A stretch of DNA of 19,829 bases from Bifidobacterium breve (GTDB lineage Bacteria; Actinomycetota; Actinomycetes; S36-B12). Positions 1-7,557 of the stretch are shown piece by piece (the stretch's first letter is position 1; the number at the start of each line of letters is the position of its first letter). The stretch is from assembly GCA_945870085.1 (NCBI GenBank), contig CAMBQX010000009.1:1-19829 (forward strand), in the 5' to 3' direction. The translations under genes and the position numbers were made by a program. The notes under the pieces were generated by a model. It ran no database searches. It saw only the letters and a program-made list of their open reading frames with translations, and was not told where the DNA came from.

Positions 1-611
1 TGTACCAACTGAAATACGCCGTCAGGTAGCCCCGCTGCCGCTATTGCCTCGGCCAGTACATTGCAGCCAAAGGGGGCCCGCTCCGGCGGTTTTAGAATCA
101 CCGGCGCACCTGCCGCTAGGGCGTACGCGCATTTCTTGGCAGCCATCGCCGCCGGCGCATTCCAAGGCACAAGCACCACGGTCGGCCCCCAAGGTATGCG
201 CAAAATTTCGACAGGTCGATCACTCTCCCCGACCTCTTGAACCAAGCCACCGTTTCGCATTTGCTCGACCGCATCGCGGAAGGATCCAGCCAAAGACCCG
301 CCAAATAGTCGAGCGATCGAAATCACTACGCCCGAGCCCAATGATTCAGCTGCGCCGATGCGATCGCCACGCTGATCCAATTCATCAGCAACCCGGAGCA
401 AGGCGGCGGCGCGATCAGAGATATTAAGGAGACGCCAGCTTCCGGATTTGTCGATGCGATCTGCGGTCGCGATCGCGCGCTCGACCTCAGCCGGTTTCGT
501 CTGCGCCACTTTTGTCATGAACTCGCCCGTGGAAGGATCGGTGAGATCGACATCAAGGGTCTGGCCAGGCACGCTACGCACACCATCGATCAGGTCAAGT
601 TGGGTCTCCAT
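1..611 (-). CDS. NAD(P)-dependent aldehyde dehydrogenase, N-terminal part (runs off left edge)
   Basis: The reading frame is open from the ATG at 611 down to base 1, about 203 codons, so only the N-terminal cofactor-binding part is visible. ALDH-superfamily marks are PWNAP at residues 149-153, which holds the conserved catalytic-site Asn (N151), and LKPPE at 173-177 with the NAD-phosphate-binding Lys (K174). The catalytic Cys near residue 300 lies outside the window. The start follows the GS1 stop by one base (TGA-G-ATG), so translation is probably coupled. There is no strong Shine-Dalgarno. Placed behind a PuuD-like hydrolase, a dehydrogenase and a GS-like gene, it fits the PuuC-like step, oxidation of a gamma-glutamyl-amino aldehyde to the acid. 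That role is inferred from context. The family assignment is firm, the substrate is not. Confidence 0.9.
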   Translation of the reverse strand, partial: METQLDLIDGVRSVPGQTLDVDLTDPSTGEFMTKVAQTKPAEVERAIATADRIDKSGSWRLLNISDRAAALLRVADELDQRGDRIGAAESLGSGVVISIARLFGGSLAGSFRDAVEQMRNGGLVQEVGESDRPVEILRIPWGPTVVLVPWNAPAAMAAKKCAYALAAGAPVILKPPERAPFGCNVLAEAIAAAGLPDGVFQLV

Positions 612-612
612 C

Positions 613-1983
613 TCAAATATTCTCAAAGTAGCGCTCGAGTTCCCAGTCGGTGACCGCGTGCTGGAAGCACTCCCACTCCCATTCGGCCGCCGATCCATAT
701 TGCTCGAGCACCGCGGGACCAAAGTGGCGCATGATGAATTCACTAGATTTGAAGCGCTCCGCGGCAGCCCCGAGATTCTTCGGGAACTGCTCGGTGGCAG
801 ATTTCACTTGATACGCGTCCCCCTTGCGCTCTGGGCCCGGGTCGATATCAAGTTCAATCCCATCACCGACCGCGGCTAGGAGTCCAGCTATTGCAAGGTA
901 GGGGTTTATATCGGCACCGGGAACCCGCCACTCAACCCGCATAGATGCTGGGTCGCTGCCAAGTACTCGACAAGAAACTGTGCGGTTATCAATGGCCCAG
1001 GTGGCCCCGTGGCCAGCGAAGTCACCTGAATTCGTGCGTCTATAGGCGTTGATGGTCGGTGCATACCAGGCCATTAAGTCTGGTGCCGTCTCAAGAATTC
1101 CGCCCATCGCTTGTCGCATCGTGTGGCTTATGTGATGTGGCTCGGTATCTGACCACATCACCTGGGCCGGTGCACCCGATGCCGCAAGGTCGCGCAGCGA
1201 CAAATGGATGTGACCAGATGAACCGACGCCATCTGCTTGCGGCTTAGGCAAGAACGTAGCCGACAAGCCAGCTTGGGTAGCAACATCTTTTACCGCCAAC
1301 TTGAATAACACATGACGGTCAGCCATATCAAGCGCATCACCATAGGTGAGGTTTATTTCCCATTGGCCAAGACCCCATTCGCCTTGACTCATTTCCACGT
1401 TCATGCCGCTTTCGTCTAACACCTTGCGAAGTCGCCGAAAGAATGGCTCCCAAGTATTTACTTGCTGGACCGTGTAGTCCGAATGGATCAGTGTGCTTGG
1501 GGTTCGGGTGTGGTACCCCGCTTGCCGCAATTCATCGTAACTCTCACGATAAAGATGAAACTCTAATTCGGTACCGACTCCAGCCGCATATCCACGATCA
1601 GCCAGCGCGGCCACCTGCCGCTGCAGAATCCTTCTTGGGGTTATCTCGACCGGGGACCGATCATGTTCCTCGACGATGTCAGCAAGCACGATCGCTGTGC
1701 CATCTAGCCAAGCCGCATTTACCAGCGTTGACATATCAGGGATGAGCAGAAAATCCCGCCAACCCGTGTGCCAACCAGCATATGCGGATTCGTACCCGAT
1801 GTTCTGGGGTAGGTCCCAGCCAAATGTGCAAGCTGACACCGCCACGCCCCGCTCTGCGAATTCAGTCAGCCGCTTAGGTGCGAGTCGCTTACCTATTAGG
1901 CGCCCATGCATATCTGGGGCAGCGACTATCACGGTATCGAAATCCTTGTTGAGTAAGTCTTGCATCGACAGCACATTTCTCAT
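613..1983 (-). CDS. Glutamine-synthetase-like gamma-glutamyl-amine ligase (GS1)
   Basis: About 456 residues with the class I glutamine synthetase fold. The N-terminal beta-grasp region carries PDMHGRLIGKR (23-33). Catalytic motifs are GTELEF (137-142, metal-binding Glu pair), GQWE (206-209), GSSGHIHLSL (254-263, both His kept), the Arg-rich RVEWR (349-353) and GADINPYL. The ammonium site of true GlnA is missing: no DGSS motif in the N-domain, and the flap Glu of PGYEAP is replaced by Phe (F322 in SGDFAG). The usual adenylylated-Tyr motif is not recognisable. This matches the PuuA/IpuC/GlnA3-like group that joins glutamate to organic amines using ATP. The ATG at 1983 overlaps the SDR stop as ATGA, with GGAGG 12 nt upstream. 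A GTG at 1995 is the alternative but abuts that GGAGG. Amine substrate unknown. Confidence 0.9.
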   Translation of the reverse strand: MRNVLSMQDLLNKDFDTVIVAAPDMHGRLIGKRLAPKRLTEFAERGVAVSACTFGWDLPQNIGYESAYAGWHTGWRDFLLIPDMSTLVNAAWLDGTAIVLADIVEEHDRSPVEITPRRILQRQVAALADRGYAAGVGTELEFHLYRESYDELRQAGYHTRTPSTLIHSDYTVQQVNTWEPFFRRLRKVLDESGMNVEMSQGEWGLGQWEINLTYGDALDMADRHVLFKLAVKDVATQAGLSATFLPKPQADGVGSSGHIHLSLRDLAASGAPAQVMWSDTEPHHISHTMRQAMGGILETAPDLMAWYAPTINAYRRTNSGDFAGHGATWAIDNRTVSCRVLGSDPASMRVEWRVPGADINPYLAIAGLLAAVGDGIELDIDPGPERKGDAYQVKSATEQFPKNLGAAAERFKSSEFIMRHFGPAVLEQYGSAAEWEWECFQHAVTDWELERYFENI

Positions 1984-2741
1984 CGGGTCAGCCACCCTCC
2001 GTCTACTGCAAGTTGGGTTCCGGTTATGTATGACGCCGCGTCTGAAAGCAGGAAGGATGCTGCTTTCGCGATGTCCTCGGGCTCACCAACGCGCGGCACC
2101 AAGAGCCGCTGGCTCATGAAGGCCATGGCTTCGGGGCCGGTGATGTCGCCACCGGTGAACCGGGTATTAATCGGACCTGGCGCAATCGCATTGACCCGAA
2201 TACCTTTGGAAGCAAGTTCGACCGCCAAAGCTTTGGTGAGCATTTTGACTCCACCTTTAGAGGCGTTGTAGTGCACCTGACAATTGCCGCTGGACGAAAC
2301 CACTACCTCTGCCTCCACGGTCGTCATGTTCACCATCGCACCCCCATTGGCCATCACTCGGGAGGCCGCCTGCGCCACAATGAAAGGACCTTTCATATTG
2401 ATATCGACGACGAAATCCCACTCTTCGTCCGTCACCTTGTCAAGGCCGGACATAGTGACCACACCAGCGTTGTTCACGATCAAGTCGAGCCGACCGTATT
2501 TGGCCATGACGTCACTGACCGCGGTTTCAACAGCTAGGCGATCTCGCACATCGGCAACGAAAGCCGCTGCCAAGCCGCCGTCATCGGTAATGATCTTCGC
2601 GGTGGTCTCCGCAAGTTCTATCTTGATATCGACGCAGGCAACACTGGCACCGTCAGCGGCTAGTTGCTTGGAAATTGCTCGTCCGATTCCGGATCCGGCT
2701 CCGGTAACAAATGCAACCTTGCCGTGATGGTCGATGATCAT
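1980..2741 (-). CDS. Short-chain dehydrogenase/reductase (SDR family)
   Basis: 253 residues, a normal length for a classical SDR. The N-terminal Rossmann glycine motif is TGAGSGIG (13-20), NNAG sits at 90-93, and the active-site pair is Y158-x3-K162 in YNASKGG. PGPINT (188-193) and the C-terminal VDGGW are also typical. Asp38 at the end of the second strand favours NAD over NADP. The usual catalytic Ser is not in its standard place: NMTTVEA carries Thr, and a four-residue longer loop with SSS at 149-151 may supply the hydroxyl. I start at ATG 2741, which overlaps the hydrolase stop (ATGA) and has GGGAGA 6 nt upstream. A 12-codon upstream extension has no such signal. By context it may oxidise the hydroxyl of a gamma-glutamylated amino alcohol, which is an inference. 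Confidence 0.9.
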   Translation of the reverse strand: MIIDHHGKVAFVTGAGSGIGRAISKQLAADGASVACVDIKIELAETTAKIITDDGGLAAAFVADVRDRLAVETAVSDVMAKYGRLDLIVNNAGVVTMSGLDKVTDEEWDFVVDINMKGPFIVAQAASRVMANGGAMVNMTTVEAEVVVSSSGNCQVHYNASKGGVKMLTKALAVELASKGIRVNAIAPGPINTRFTGGDITGPEAMAFMSQRLLVPRVGEPEDIAKAASFLLSDAASYITGTQLAVDGGWLTR

Positions 2742-3481
2742 GCGGGTCTCCCTTTTGTCGATTCGGCAATAAGCCATTTGAAAATTGGGTCAACTCCTGC
2801 GTGCATTTCGGGATGCCATTGAACCGCAAGTACTCGCTGTTCAGCAGATTCGACTGCTTCAACGGTGCCATCGGGTGCCCGCGCCACAATGCGCAGTCCG
2901 ACGCCCGGCTCGTCAATCGCCTGATGGTGGTAACTATTGACCGCGGTGTTGCCCTCAGCATCGACATCTGGGCCAAGTGCTAACTCCAAAATTGACCCTG
3001 CAACGACCGCGACAGGGTGCCTGCGCTTGGAACGATGCTCATCGGTTTCGGCATGGGACAGGCCATCTATTGTTGGTAGATGTTGAATCAGCGTGCCGCC
3101 GCGCGCGACATTCACCACTTGGCAGCCTCGGCAAATCGCCAGGATCGGAACCCCACGCTCGATAGCAGCCGCAACTAGTTGAAATTCAAACTCGTCGCGG
3201 GCTTGATCATGATGCGTTGACTGTGGGACGGGCTCCATGCCGAACCGGCTTGGATCAACATCCTCGCCACCACTAAGAAGTAACCCATCAAGTCGGGTGA
3301 CGATGAGGGTTGGATCAACTGATCGCGGAAGCATTACTGGCACGCCACCCGCCGCACTCACCGATTCGCAGTAATCGGCGAAAACCCCCCACAGGTGCGC
3401 GCCGTCAATCCCCTTGGGCACAGCACCGAGCCCACTTGCTTCGATAACCCGCGTGGTAATGCCAATGAGTGGCTCGTTCAT
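2738..3481 (-). CDS. Gamma-glutamyl amide hydrolase, peptidase C26 / PuuD-like
   Basis: 247 residues of the class I glutamine-amidotransferase fold in its stand-alone hydrolase form. The nucleophile is C117 in ICRGCQ, and the His-Glu partners are H223 and E225 in QWHPE. LLLSGGEDVDP (67-77) and NSYHHQAI (182-189) are typical of gamma-glutamyl-GABA hydrolase (PuuD) and its IpuF-type relatives. It should cleave a gamma-glutamyl amide, returning glutamate and the oxidised amine product. ATGA overlap with the GntR gene upstream and with the SDR downstream shows operon organisation. It sits in one unit with GS1, SDR and ALDH, which gives synthesis, oxidation and hydrolysis of the same glutamylated intermediate. 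The family is clear, the exact substrate is not. Confidence 0.9.
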   Translation of the reverse strand: MNEPLIGITTRVIEASGLGAVPKGIDGAHLWGVFADYCESVSAAGGVPVMLPRSVDPTLIVTRLDGLLLSGGEDVDPSRFGMEPVPQSTHHDQARDEFEFQLVAAAIERGVPILAICRGCQVVNVARGGTLIQHLPTIDGLSHAETDEHRSKRRHPVAVVAGSILELALGPDVDAEGNTAVNSYHHQAIDEPGVGLRIVARAPDGTVEAVESAEQRVLAVQWHPEMHAGVDPIFKWLIAESTKGRPA

Positions 3482-4200
3482 GGGCTATCGGCCTCGCTAA
3501 TTATCGCGTGCAGATTGCGCAGAGTCTCGTCCATATGGGCACGGGCGGCTAAGGCCGCTGCATCTGGGTCACCGGATGCGATCGCCTCATAAATCTCGGT
3601 GTGTTGTTGACGCGTTACTTCGACCCGCTGTTCATATGGGAGGTTGTCGGTCGGCATGAACAATTCAGATCGAGCACGTCGCGACGCTTCGGTTAGCCGT
3701 TTGTTATTGGAGGCGGCGGATACTGCTGAATGAAATTGGCCATCGGCCTCACGAAATGCACTGTAGGAAAACACCTCGTTCAAGGGCGCCGCCGCCGGGA
3801 GTGCCTCAATCGCAGTTCGCATTGCCTGCAAATCAGAGTCTGAACGTCGCAATGCGGCTAGTGCGCAAATGCGCTGTTCGATGGCCGAACGAAAATCAAT
3901 GAGATCCTCCATGTCCGGGAGATTGGCGCGTAGTAATTCACGCCATACTGAAACTGGAGTACTCGGTTCACCTACGAAACTGCCGCCACGCGCGCCCCGG
4001 CGAGTCATTAGGTAGCCCTCGGCTTCAAGATGGGAGATACCTTGGCGCACTGCCTGGCGGCCAACGCCCAATTCACTAGCCAACTGGCGTTGCGCCGGTA
4101 GGCGGTACCCAACACCCCATTCACCGCAGGCAATGCGTTCACGCAGATAGGCCGCCACCTCCTGGCCCGTCCGCACCGTCTGCAGCTGCTTAATTTCCAT
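3478..4200 (-). CDS. GntR-family transcriptional regulator, FadR/FCD subfamily
   Basis: 240 residues. The N-terminal winged helix-turn-helix (about 10-76) contains RLPAQRQLASELGVGRQAV and ends in the wing RRGARGGSFV. The C-terminal FCD ligand domain (about 95-230) has the metal/ligand pattern D153-x3-H157, H200 and H222, typical of FadR-type regulators that sense carboxylic acids. No Shine-Dalgarno precedes ATG 4200. Instead a TTGACA/CATAGT promoter ends 8 nt before the start, so the message is probably leaderless. Its stop overlaps the PuuD-like start (ATGA). It is likely the local regulator of the PuuD-SDR-GS1-ALDH unit and of itself, since GAACCA repeats lie inside its own promoter. The effector is unknown, possibly a pathway acid. 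Confidence 0.9.
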   Translation of the reverse strand: MEIKQLQTVRTGQEVAAYLRERIACGEWGVGYRLPAQRQLASELGVGRQAVRQGISHLEAEGYLMTRRGARGGSFVGEPSTPVSVWRELLRANLPDMEDLIDFRSAIEQRICALAALRRSDSDLQAMRTAIEALPAAAPLNEVFSYSAFREADGQFHSAVSAASNNKRLTEASRRARSELFMPTDNLPYEQRVEVTRQQHTEIYEAIASGDPDAAALAARAHMDETLRNLHAIISEADSP

Positions 4201-4237
4201 TGGTACGCACTATGAACCATTAGGAACCAGGTGTCAA
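4201..4237 (-). promoter_or_regulatory. Probable leaderless promoter and autoregulatory site of the GntR gene
   Basis: On the minus strand TTGACA (4237-4232) is followed after exactly 17 nt by CATAGT (4214-4209) and, 8 nt later, by the ATG. The -35 box overlaps the stop codon of the CoA-transferase. Two direct GAACCA copies (plus strand 4214-4219 and 4224-4229) lie 10 bp apart in the spacer and at the -10 edge, with an inverted near-copy TGGTAC at 4201-4206. Operators with TGGT/ACCA half sites are common for FadR-type regulators, so autorepression is plausible. Promoter and operator function are inferred. Confidence 0.6.
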
Positions 4238-5397
4238 CCCCGCTGGCGCCGGCCGCGGTCAATGATGGATTCGAGTACCGCCAGATCATGCTCCCCGATC
4301 CCGGGGATCGAACTCGGTGGCCGCACCCAACCGCTGATGTCAAATGGCGGATCAAGGAGTTCGACCGGGCCGTGCTCGGTCTGTACCTCGTGGAAATGGC
4401 CGCGCGCCCGCAATTGCTCATGCTGCCAAACCCCCGCAAGGTCATTGACGCGCGCCACGGCGATGCGGCCGGCCGCCAACCGAACCACCGCCTCGTGGGC
4501 AGAAATCGATGCCAACTGCTCGGAAATCAAAACTTCAAGTTCGACGACATTTGCCAGGCGATCGCTGTTAGTCGCAAAGCGCTGATCAAAGCCTAGGGCC
4601 GGGTCGTCCAATAAATGCACCGCCAGTGCCTGCCACTCACCATCACTTTGTACCGCGATTAAAATCGTCTGCCCATCACTTAGCTGAAAGGTTCCGTACG
4701 GGGCTATGGCATGATGCCGGCGCCCAGTGCGCGGGGCCTGACCCGCACCATAGGTCGAGGCGTACAGCGGTGCCGCTAGCCACTCCGTTAAAGCTTCGAG
4801 CATTGAGACATGAATCGAGGCACCTTCACCTGTTCGGTCACGACGCACTAGTGCCGCAAGAATGCTAGTTAATGCATACATGCCTGCAGAGATGTCAGCG
4901 ACCGAGAAGCCCACTTTGCTCATTACTTCATCGCCGGTGACCGAGAAAGCTCCAGCCTCCGCCTGAATCGTCAAGTCGTAGGCCTTGTCATCGCTGCGCG
5001 GCCCATCTGGCCCGTACCCGGAAATTGCGCACACGATCAAATTCGAATACTGCGCTCGCAAGGTATCTGCGTCAATCCCTCTACCAATAGCGGCAGCTGG
5101 CGACATATTGTGAACGAATACATCAGCGCCTGCGATTAATGATTTAAGGAGCCGCTCGTCATCAGGGTTTCGCATATCAATAGCAACCGACTGCTTACCG
5201 ACATTCGCCCAAACAAAGAATGCCGAGTTTCCGTTCACTAATGAGTCGTAGTGACGAGCGAAATCACCCTCGGGGCGCTCAATCTTGATGACAGTCGCAC
5301 CAAGATCGGCAAGTTGCCGGGTCGCAAATGGGGCAGAAATTGCCTGCTCGACTGAAACAACCACAATACCCGCCAGCGGCGCCGAATCTTTACTCAC
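4234..5397 (-). CDS. CaiB/BaiF-type (family III) CoA-transferase
   Basis: 387 residues, typical for family III CoA-transferases, which move CoA between carboxylic acids through an enzyme-bound mixed anhydride on Asp. The N-terminal Rossmann-like part shows the conserved RQLADLGATVIKIERPEGD (27-45). The catalytic Asp is D141 in KAYDLTIQAEAG, following the characteristic SGYGPDGP. The start is GTG at 5397 with GGAG 7 nt upstream, and it overlaps the amidotransferase end by 8 nt. It belongs to the GS2-amidotransferase operon, so it probably activates the acid left after amine removal. Neither the acid nor the CoA donor can be named from sequence. Its 3' end holds the next gene's -35 box. Confidence 0.9.
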   Translation of the reverse strand: MSKDSAPLAGIVVVSVEQAISAPFATRQLADLGATVIKIERPEGDFARHYDSLVNGNSAFFVWANVGKQSVAIDMRNPDDERLLKSLIAGADVFVHNMSPAAAIGRGIDADTLRAQYSNLIVCAISGYGPDGPRSDDKAYDLTIQAEAGAFSVTGDEVMSKVGFSVADISAGMYALTSILAALVRRDRTGEGASIHVSMLEALTEWLAAPLYASTYGAGQAPRTGRRHHAIAPYGTFQLSDGQTILIAVQSDGEWQALAVHLLDDPALGFDQRFATNSDRLANVVELEVLISEQLASISAHEAVVRLAAGRIAVARVNDLAGVWQHEQLRARGHFHEVQTEHGPVELLDPPFDISGWVRPPSSIPGIGEHDLAVLESIIDRGRRQRG

Positions 5398-6109
5398 TTT
5401 TTAACTCCGCAAACTCCAAGCCGGCGATATCTCGGATGAACCATTCAATCAAGTTACTGCAATTCTTACGGAGTTCGGCGTTGGCATCGCTGACATTGCG
5501 GAGGACTTCGGCCGCCGATGTATGACTCGGGATGTGATCGGGGCCGATTGCCGCCCAACCACTAACCAAACCAAGGTCGGCCTCCGGATGAAATTGGGCG
5601 CCCACCGCGCGGCCCGAGCGAAATAATTGAACTGCACTCGGGGTGCTCGCCAATAACTCAACTGAATCGGGGATGACCATGCGATCCTCATGCCAGGTGA
5701 ACCAAGGCCCCGCCGGAATGGGCAAGCCCTGCTCACCGGGATCCAAAAAGATTAGCCCAATCTCGGCCTCACCAGGCGGCGCCGCTTCAACATGACCACC
5801 GAGTGCTTCAGCAAGAAGTTGCCCGCCAAAGCACACTCCAAGATAGGGAACGTCGTCGGCAAGAAGTTGCTCAATGTACATGATTTCTGGCTCCACCCAA
5901 GCACGTGCGGATGCCTCATAAGCATTTGCGAAGGAGCCGAAGGCGATAACAGCGTCGTAGGCCGAAGGGTCAGGAAAATCAACATTGGGCGCATCAGGGT
6001 CCGCTAGCACGATGTGCTGGTGCATCTTAATTCCGTCAAGTGCCAATAATTCACCGATCAAGCCGGGTGCCGCCTCTGGTTCATGACTGATAAGTAGTAC
6101 TCGCAGCAT
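5390..6109 (-). CDS. Class I glutamine amidotransferase-like protein (GMP-synthase N-domain type)
   Basis: 239 residues comprising one GATase-1 domain. The nucleophile elbow is GVCFGGQLLAEALGG with C93, and the partners are H174 and E176 in QFHPE. AFGSFANAYE (56-65) occupies the oxyanion-side loop. There is no fused synthetase domain, so it probably acts alone as a gamma-glutamyl amide hydrolase or as a partner of GS2, whose stop codon directly abuts this start (0-nt gap). AGGAG lies 8 nt before the ATG. Pairing of a GS-like and a GATase-like gene is known from aniline catabolism (atdA1/atdA2), where aniline is first glutamylated. Whether this protein releases the same kind of amide is inferred. 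The sequence is clearly different from the PuuD-like hydrolase at 2738-3481. Confidence 0.85.
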   Translation of the reverse strand: MLRVLLISHEPEAAPGLIGELLALDGIKMHQHIVLADPDAPNVDFPDPSAYDAVIAFGSFANAYEASARAWVEPEIMYIEQLLADDVPYLGVCFGGQLLAEALGGHVEAAPPGEAEIGLIFLDPGEQGLPIPAGPWFTWHEDRMVIPDSVELLASTPSAVQLFRSGRAVGAQFHPEADLGLVSGWAAIGPDHIPSHTSAAEVLRNVSDANAELRKNCSNLIEWFIRDIAGLEFAELKSE

Positions 6110-7459
6110 TTAGATAACTCCTCGGTAGCGTTTGATCTCCCACTCACTTACCTGATCTTGCGGGCCCTGCCCGTGCTCCGCGAACTCGGCAGCCTCACGG
6201 CGCTGCATGAAGATGAAGTTATCGACAAACACATCTCCATAGGTGCTGCGGGTGAAGTGACTATCAAAATTATCGATCGCACTTGAAATATCAGTTGGCA
6301 GCCGCTGCCACCTTTCATCGGCATGCGGGTCACCAACAACTTGATCCATCAACTCATACTCATTTTCAAGCCCATCTAGTCCGGCAGCAAGACATCCTGC
6401 CAATACTAAGTAAGGATTAGCGTCAGCGGCGGCCCAGCGGGATTCAAGTCGATTGGCCGCACCGGCGCCAGTGATGGACCGCACACCAACGAGTCGATGG
6501 TCGAGGCCCCACGTGACTTGGGTGGGCGAAAAGGAATAGTCCTGAAGACGCTTGTACCCGCTAATAGTTGGGGTCATCACTAACTGAAGCTCCATGTGAT
6601 GTTTGAGTAGTCCGGTAAGGTATTTGCGCATCAAAGAGTTCCCGACTACTGAATCCTCATCGGAATCCGCGAACGCGTTTACCCCAGCACGCGTAAGTGA
6701 CTGATGGATATGCATGCCGTTCCCGGCTTCTTGGAGAAATGGCTTAGCCATAAAAGTTGTGTTAATGCCATGTCGCTTGGCCACCGTGCGCACGATGTAC
6801 TTGAAGTAGACGGTCGCATCCGCCATCTCCAGGAGTGGCCCGTACCGAAGATTGATCTCAGTCTGGCCCGGGCCGTACTCGACATTCCAGGCTTCAACTT
6901 CAATCCCTGTTTTACGCAAAGATTCGCAAATATCGTGCATGAAGTAGTTCATCTCAGCGCCGCGCGCAATCGAATAGCAGTTTATGTCGTCGTACAAAGG
7001 CTCCCACTCCGCATTATAGAAATGGCACTCAAGTTCGGTTGCACCATTTACTTCAAAACCGGCAGCAGCGAACTTCGCCAACTGCCTCTTGAGCATGTTG
7101 CGGGCGTCCATTTCGATCGTCTCATTGGTACCCGGGTGCACGGTGTCACACATGACAATAGCCACGCCATCCGTCCAGCCGGCCACTCGAAAACTCGATA
7201 GATCAGGCACCGCGTGCATGTCAGGGAAGCCATCCTCCTCATTGACCCAAGGAGTTGCGAAGATGAAGCAAGTTGGATCCCAGCTGTAAACAACATTGGC
7301 AATCGCATAGCCAGCGCCGCGTAGGAATTGACGCACCGGGATGCGTTTACCGCGTGGGATGCCCCAAGTATCGACAATTACGCACTCGACGGTGTGGATC
7401 TGGTGCTCCTCGCAGAGCGCAGTTACCCGCTCACGCTCAGAGTCAATCCAAATAGACAT
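6110..7459 (-). CDS. Glutamine-synthetase-like gamma-glutamyl-amine ligase (GS2)
   Basis: 449 residues. Visible motifs are VDTWGIPRGKR (29-39) in the N-domain, ATELECHF (140-147, Glu pair), GPGQTEINLRYG (196-207), TTFMAKPF, GNGMHIHQSL (246-255, both His kept), TPTISGYKRL and ADANPYLVLAG. As in the other two paralogues the ammonium-binding DGSS is absent and the flap Glu position is Phe (F310 in DYSFSP), so an organic amine rather than ammonia is the likely acceptor. The adenylylation Tyr motif is not seen. The start ATG 7459 has GGAGG 4 nt upstream. An in-frame ATG at 7486 would add nine residues without a ribosome site. It is the first gene of the minus-strand operon, followed by the amidotransferase and CoA-transferase. 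Amine substrate unknown. Confidence 0.88.
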   Translation of the reverse strand: MSIWIDSERERVTALCEEHQIHTVECVIVDTWGIPRGKRIPVRQFLRGAGYAIANVVYSWDPTCFIFATPWVNEEDGFPDMHAVPDLSSFRVAGWTDGVAIVMCDTVHPGTNETIEMDARNMLKRQLAKFAAAGFEVNGATELECHFYNAEWEPLYDDINCYSIARGAEMNYFMHDICESLRKTGIEVEAWNVEYGPGQTEINLRYGPLLEMADATVYFKYIVRTVAKRHGINTTFMAKPFLQEAGNGMHIHQSLTRAGVNAFADSDEDSVVGNSLMRKYLTGLLKHHMELQLVMTPTISGYKRLQDYSFSPTQVTWGLDHRLVGVRSITGAGAANRLESRWAAADANPYLVLAGCLAAGLDGLENEYELMDQVVGDPHADERWQRLPTDISSAIDNFDSHFTRSTYGDVFVDNFIFMQRREAAEFAEHGQGPQDQVSEWEIKRYRGVI

Positions 7460-7481
7460 CAATCCTCCGCTCAAGGTGCCA

Positions 7482-7509
7482 CACATACTTGGCTAAATGT
7501 AGTGTTCAA
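7482..7509 (-). promoter_or_regulatory. Candidate promoter of the GS2 operon
   Basis: On the minus strand TTGAAC (7509-7504) and TATGTG (7487-7482) are separated by 16 nt. This would give a short leader containing the GGAGG before ATG 7459. The -10 match is weak at its last base, so the call is tentative. Confidence 0.35.
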
Positions 7510-7519
7510 CTAAGCCGGC

Positions 7520-7538
7520 ATACGCTATTCCAGCGTAT
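7520..7538. promoter_or_regulatory. 19-bp inverted repeat, probable operator between GS2 and ADH-P450
   Basis: ATACGCT-ATTCC-AGCGTAT has perfect 7-bp arms and a 5-nt centre. It lies 20 bp upstream of the ADH start and about 10 bp upstream of the GS2 -35 box, so one regulator could act on both divergent units. Size and symmetry suit a dimeric TetR- or GntR-type protein. Which regulator binds is unknown. Confidence 0.5.
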
Positions 7539-7557
7539 TTGATTGCTAAGGAGAAAG

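Noticed and set aside
613..1983. GS1 as the housekeeping glutamine synthetase GlnA
   Set aside because: Ammonium-site residues and the adenylylation motif are missing, and the neighbours are hydrolase, SDR and ALDH rather than nitrogen-regulation genes.
1676..2119. Open plus-strand frames of about 100-150 codons over the left block
   Set aside because: They run antisense to well-supported GS1, SDR and GntR genes, have no recognisable domains or ribosome sites, and their composition is that of a coding shadow.
7483..7492. The 10-mer ACATACTTGG occurs here and again at 14363-14372, both in control regions
   Set aside because: The two copies lie in different positions relative to their promoters, and there is no third copy or symmetry. 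Too weak to call a shared operator.
7520..7526. TACGCT as a -10 box for a leaderless or short-leader ADH promoter
   Set aside because: No -35-like hexamer lies at 16-18 nt upstream, and the ADH start has a clear Shine-Dalgarno 32 nt downstream. I kept the element only as part of the inverted repeat.
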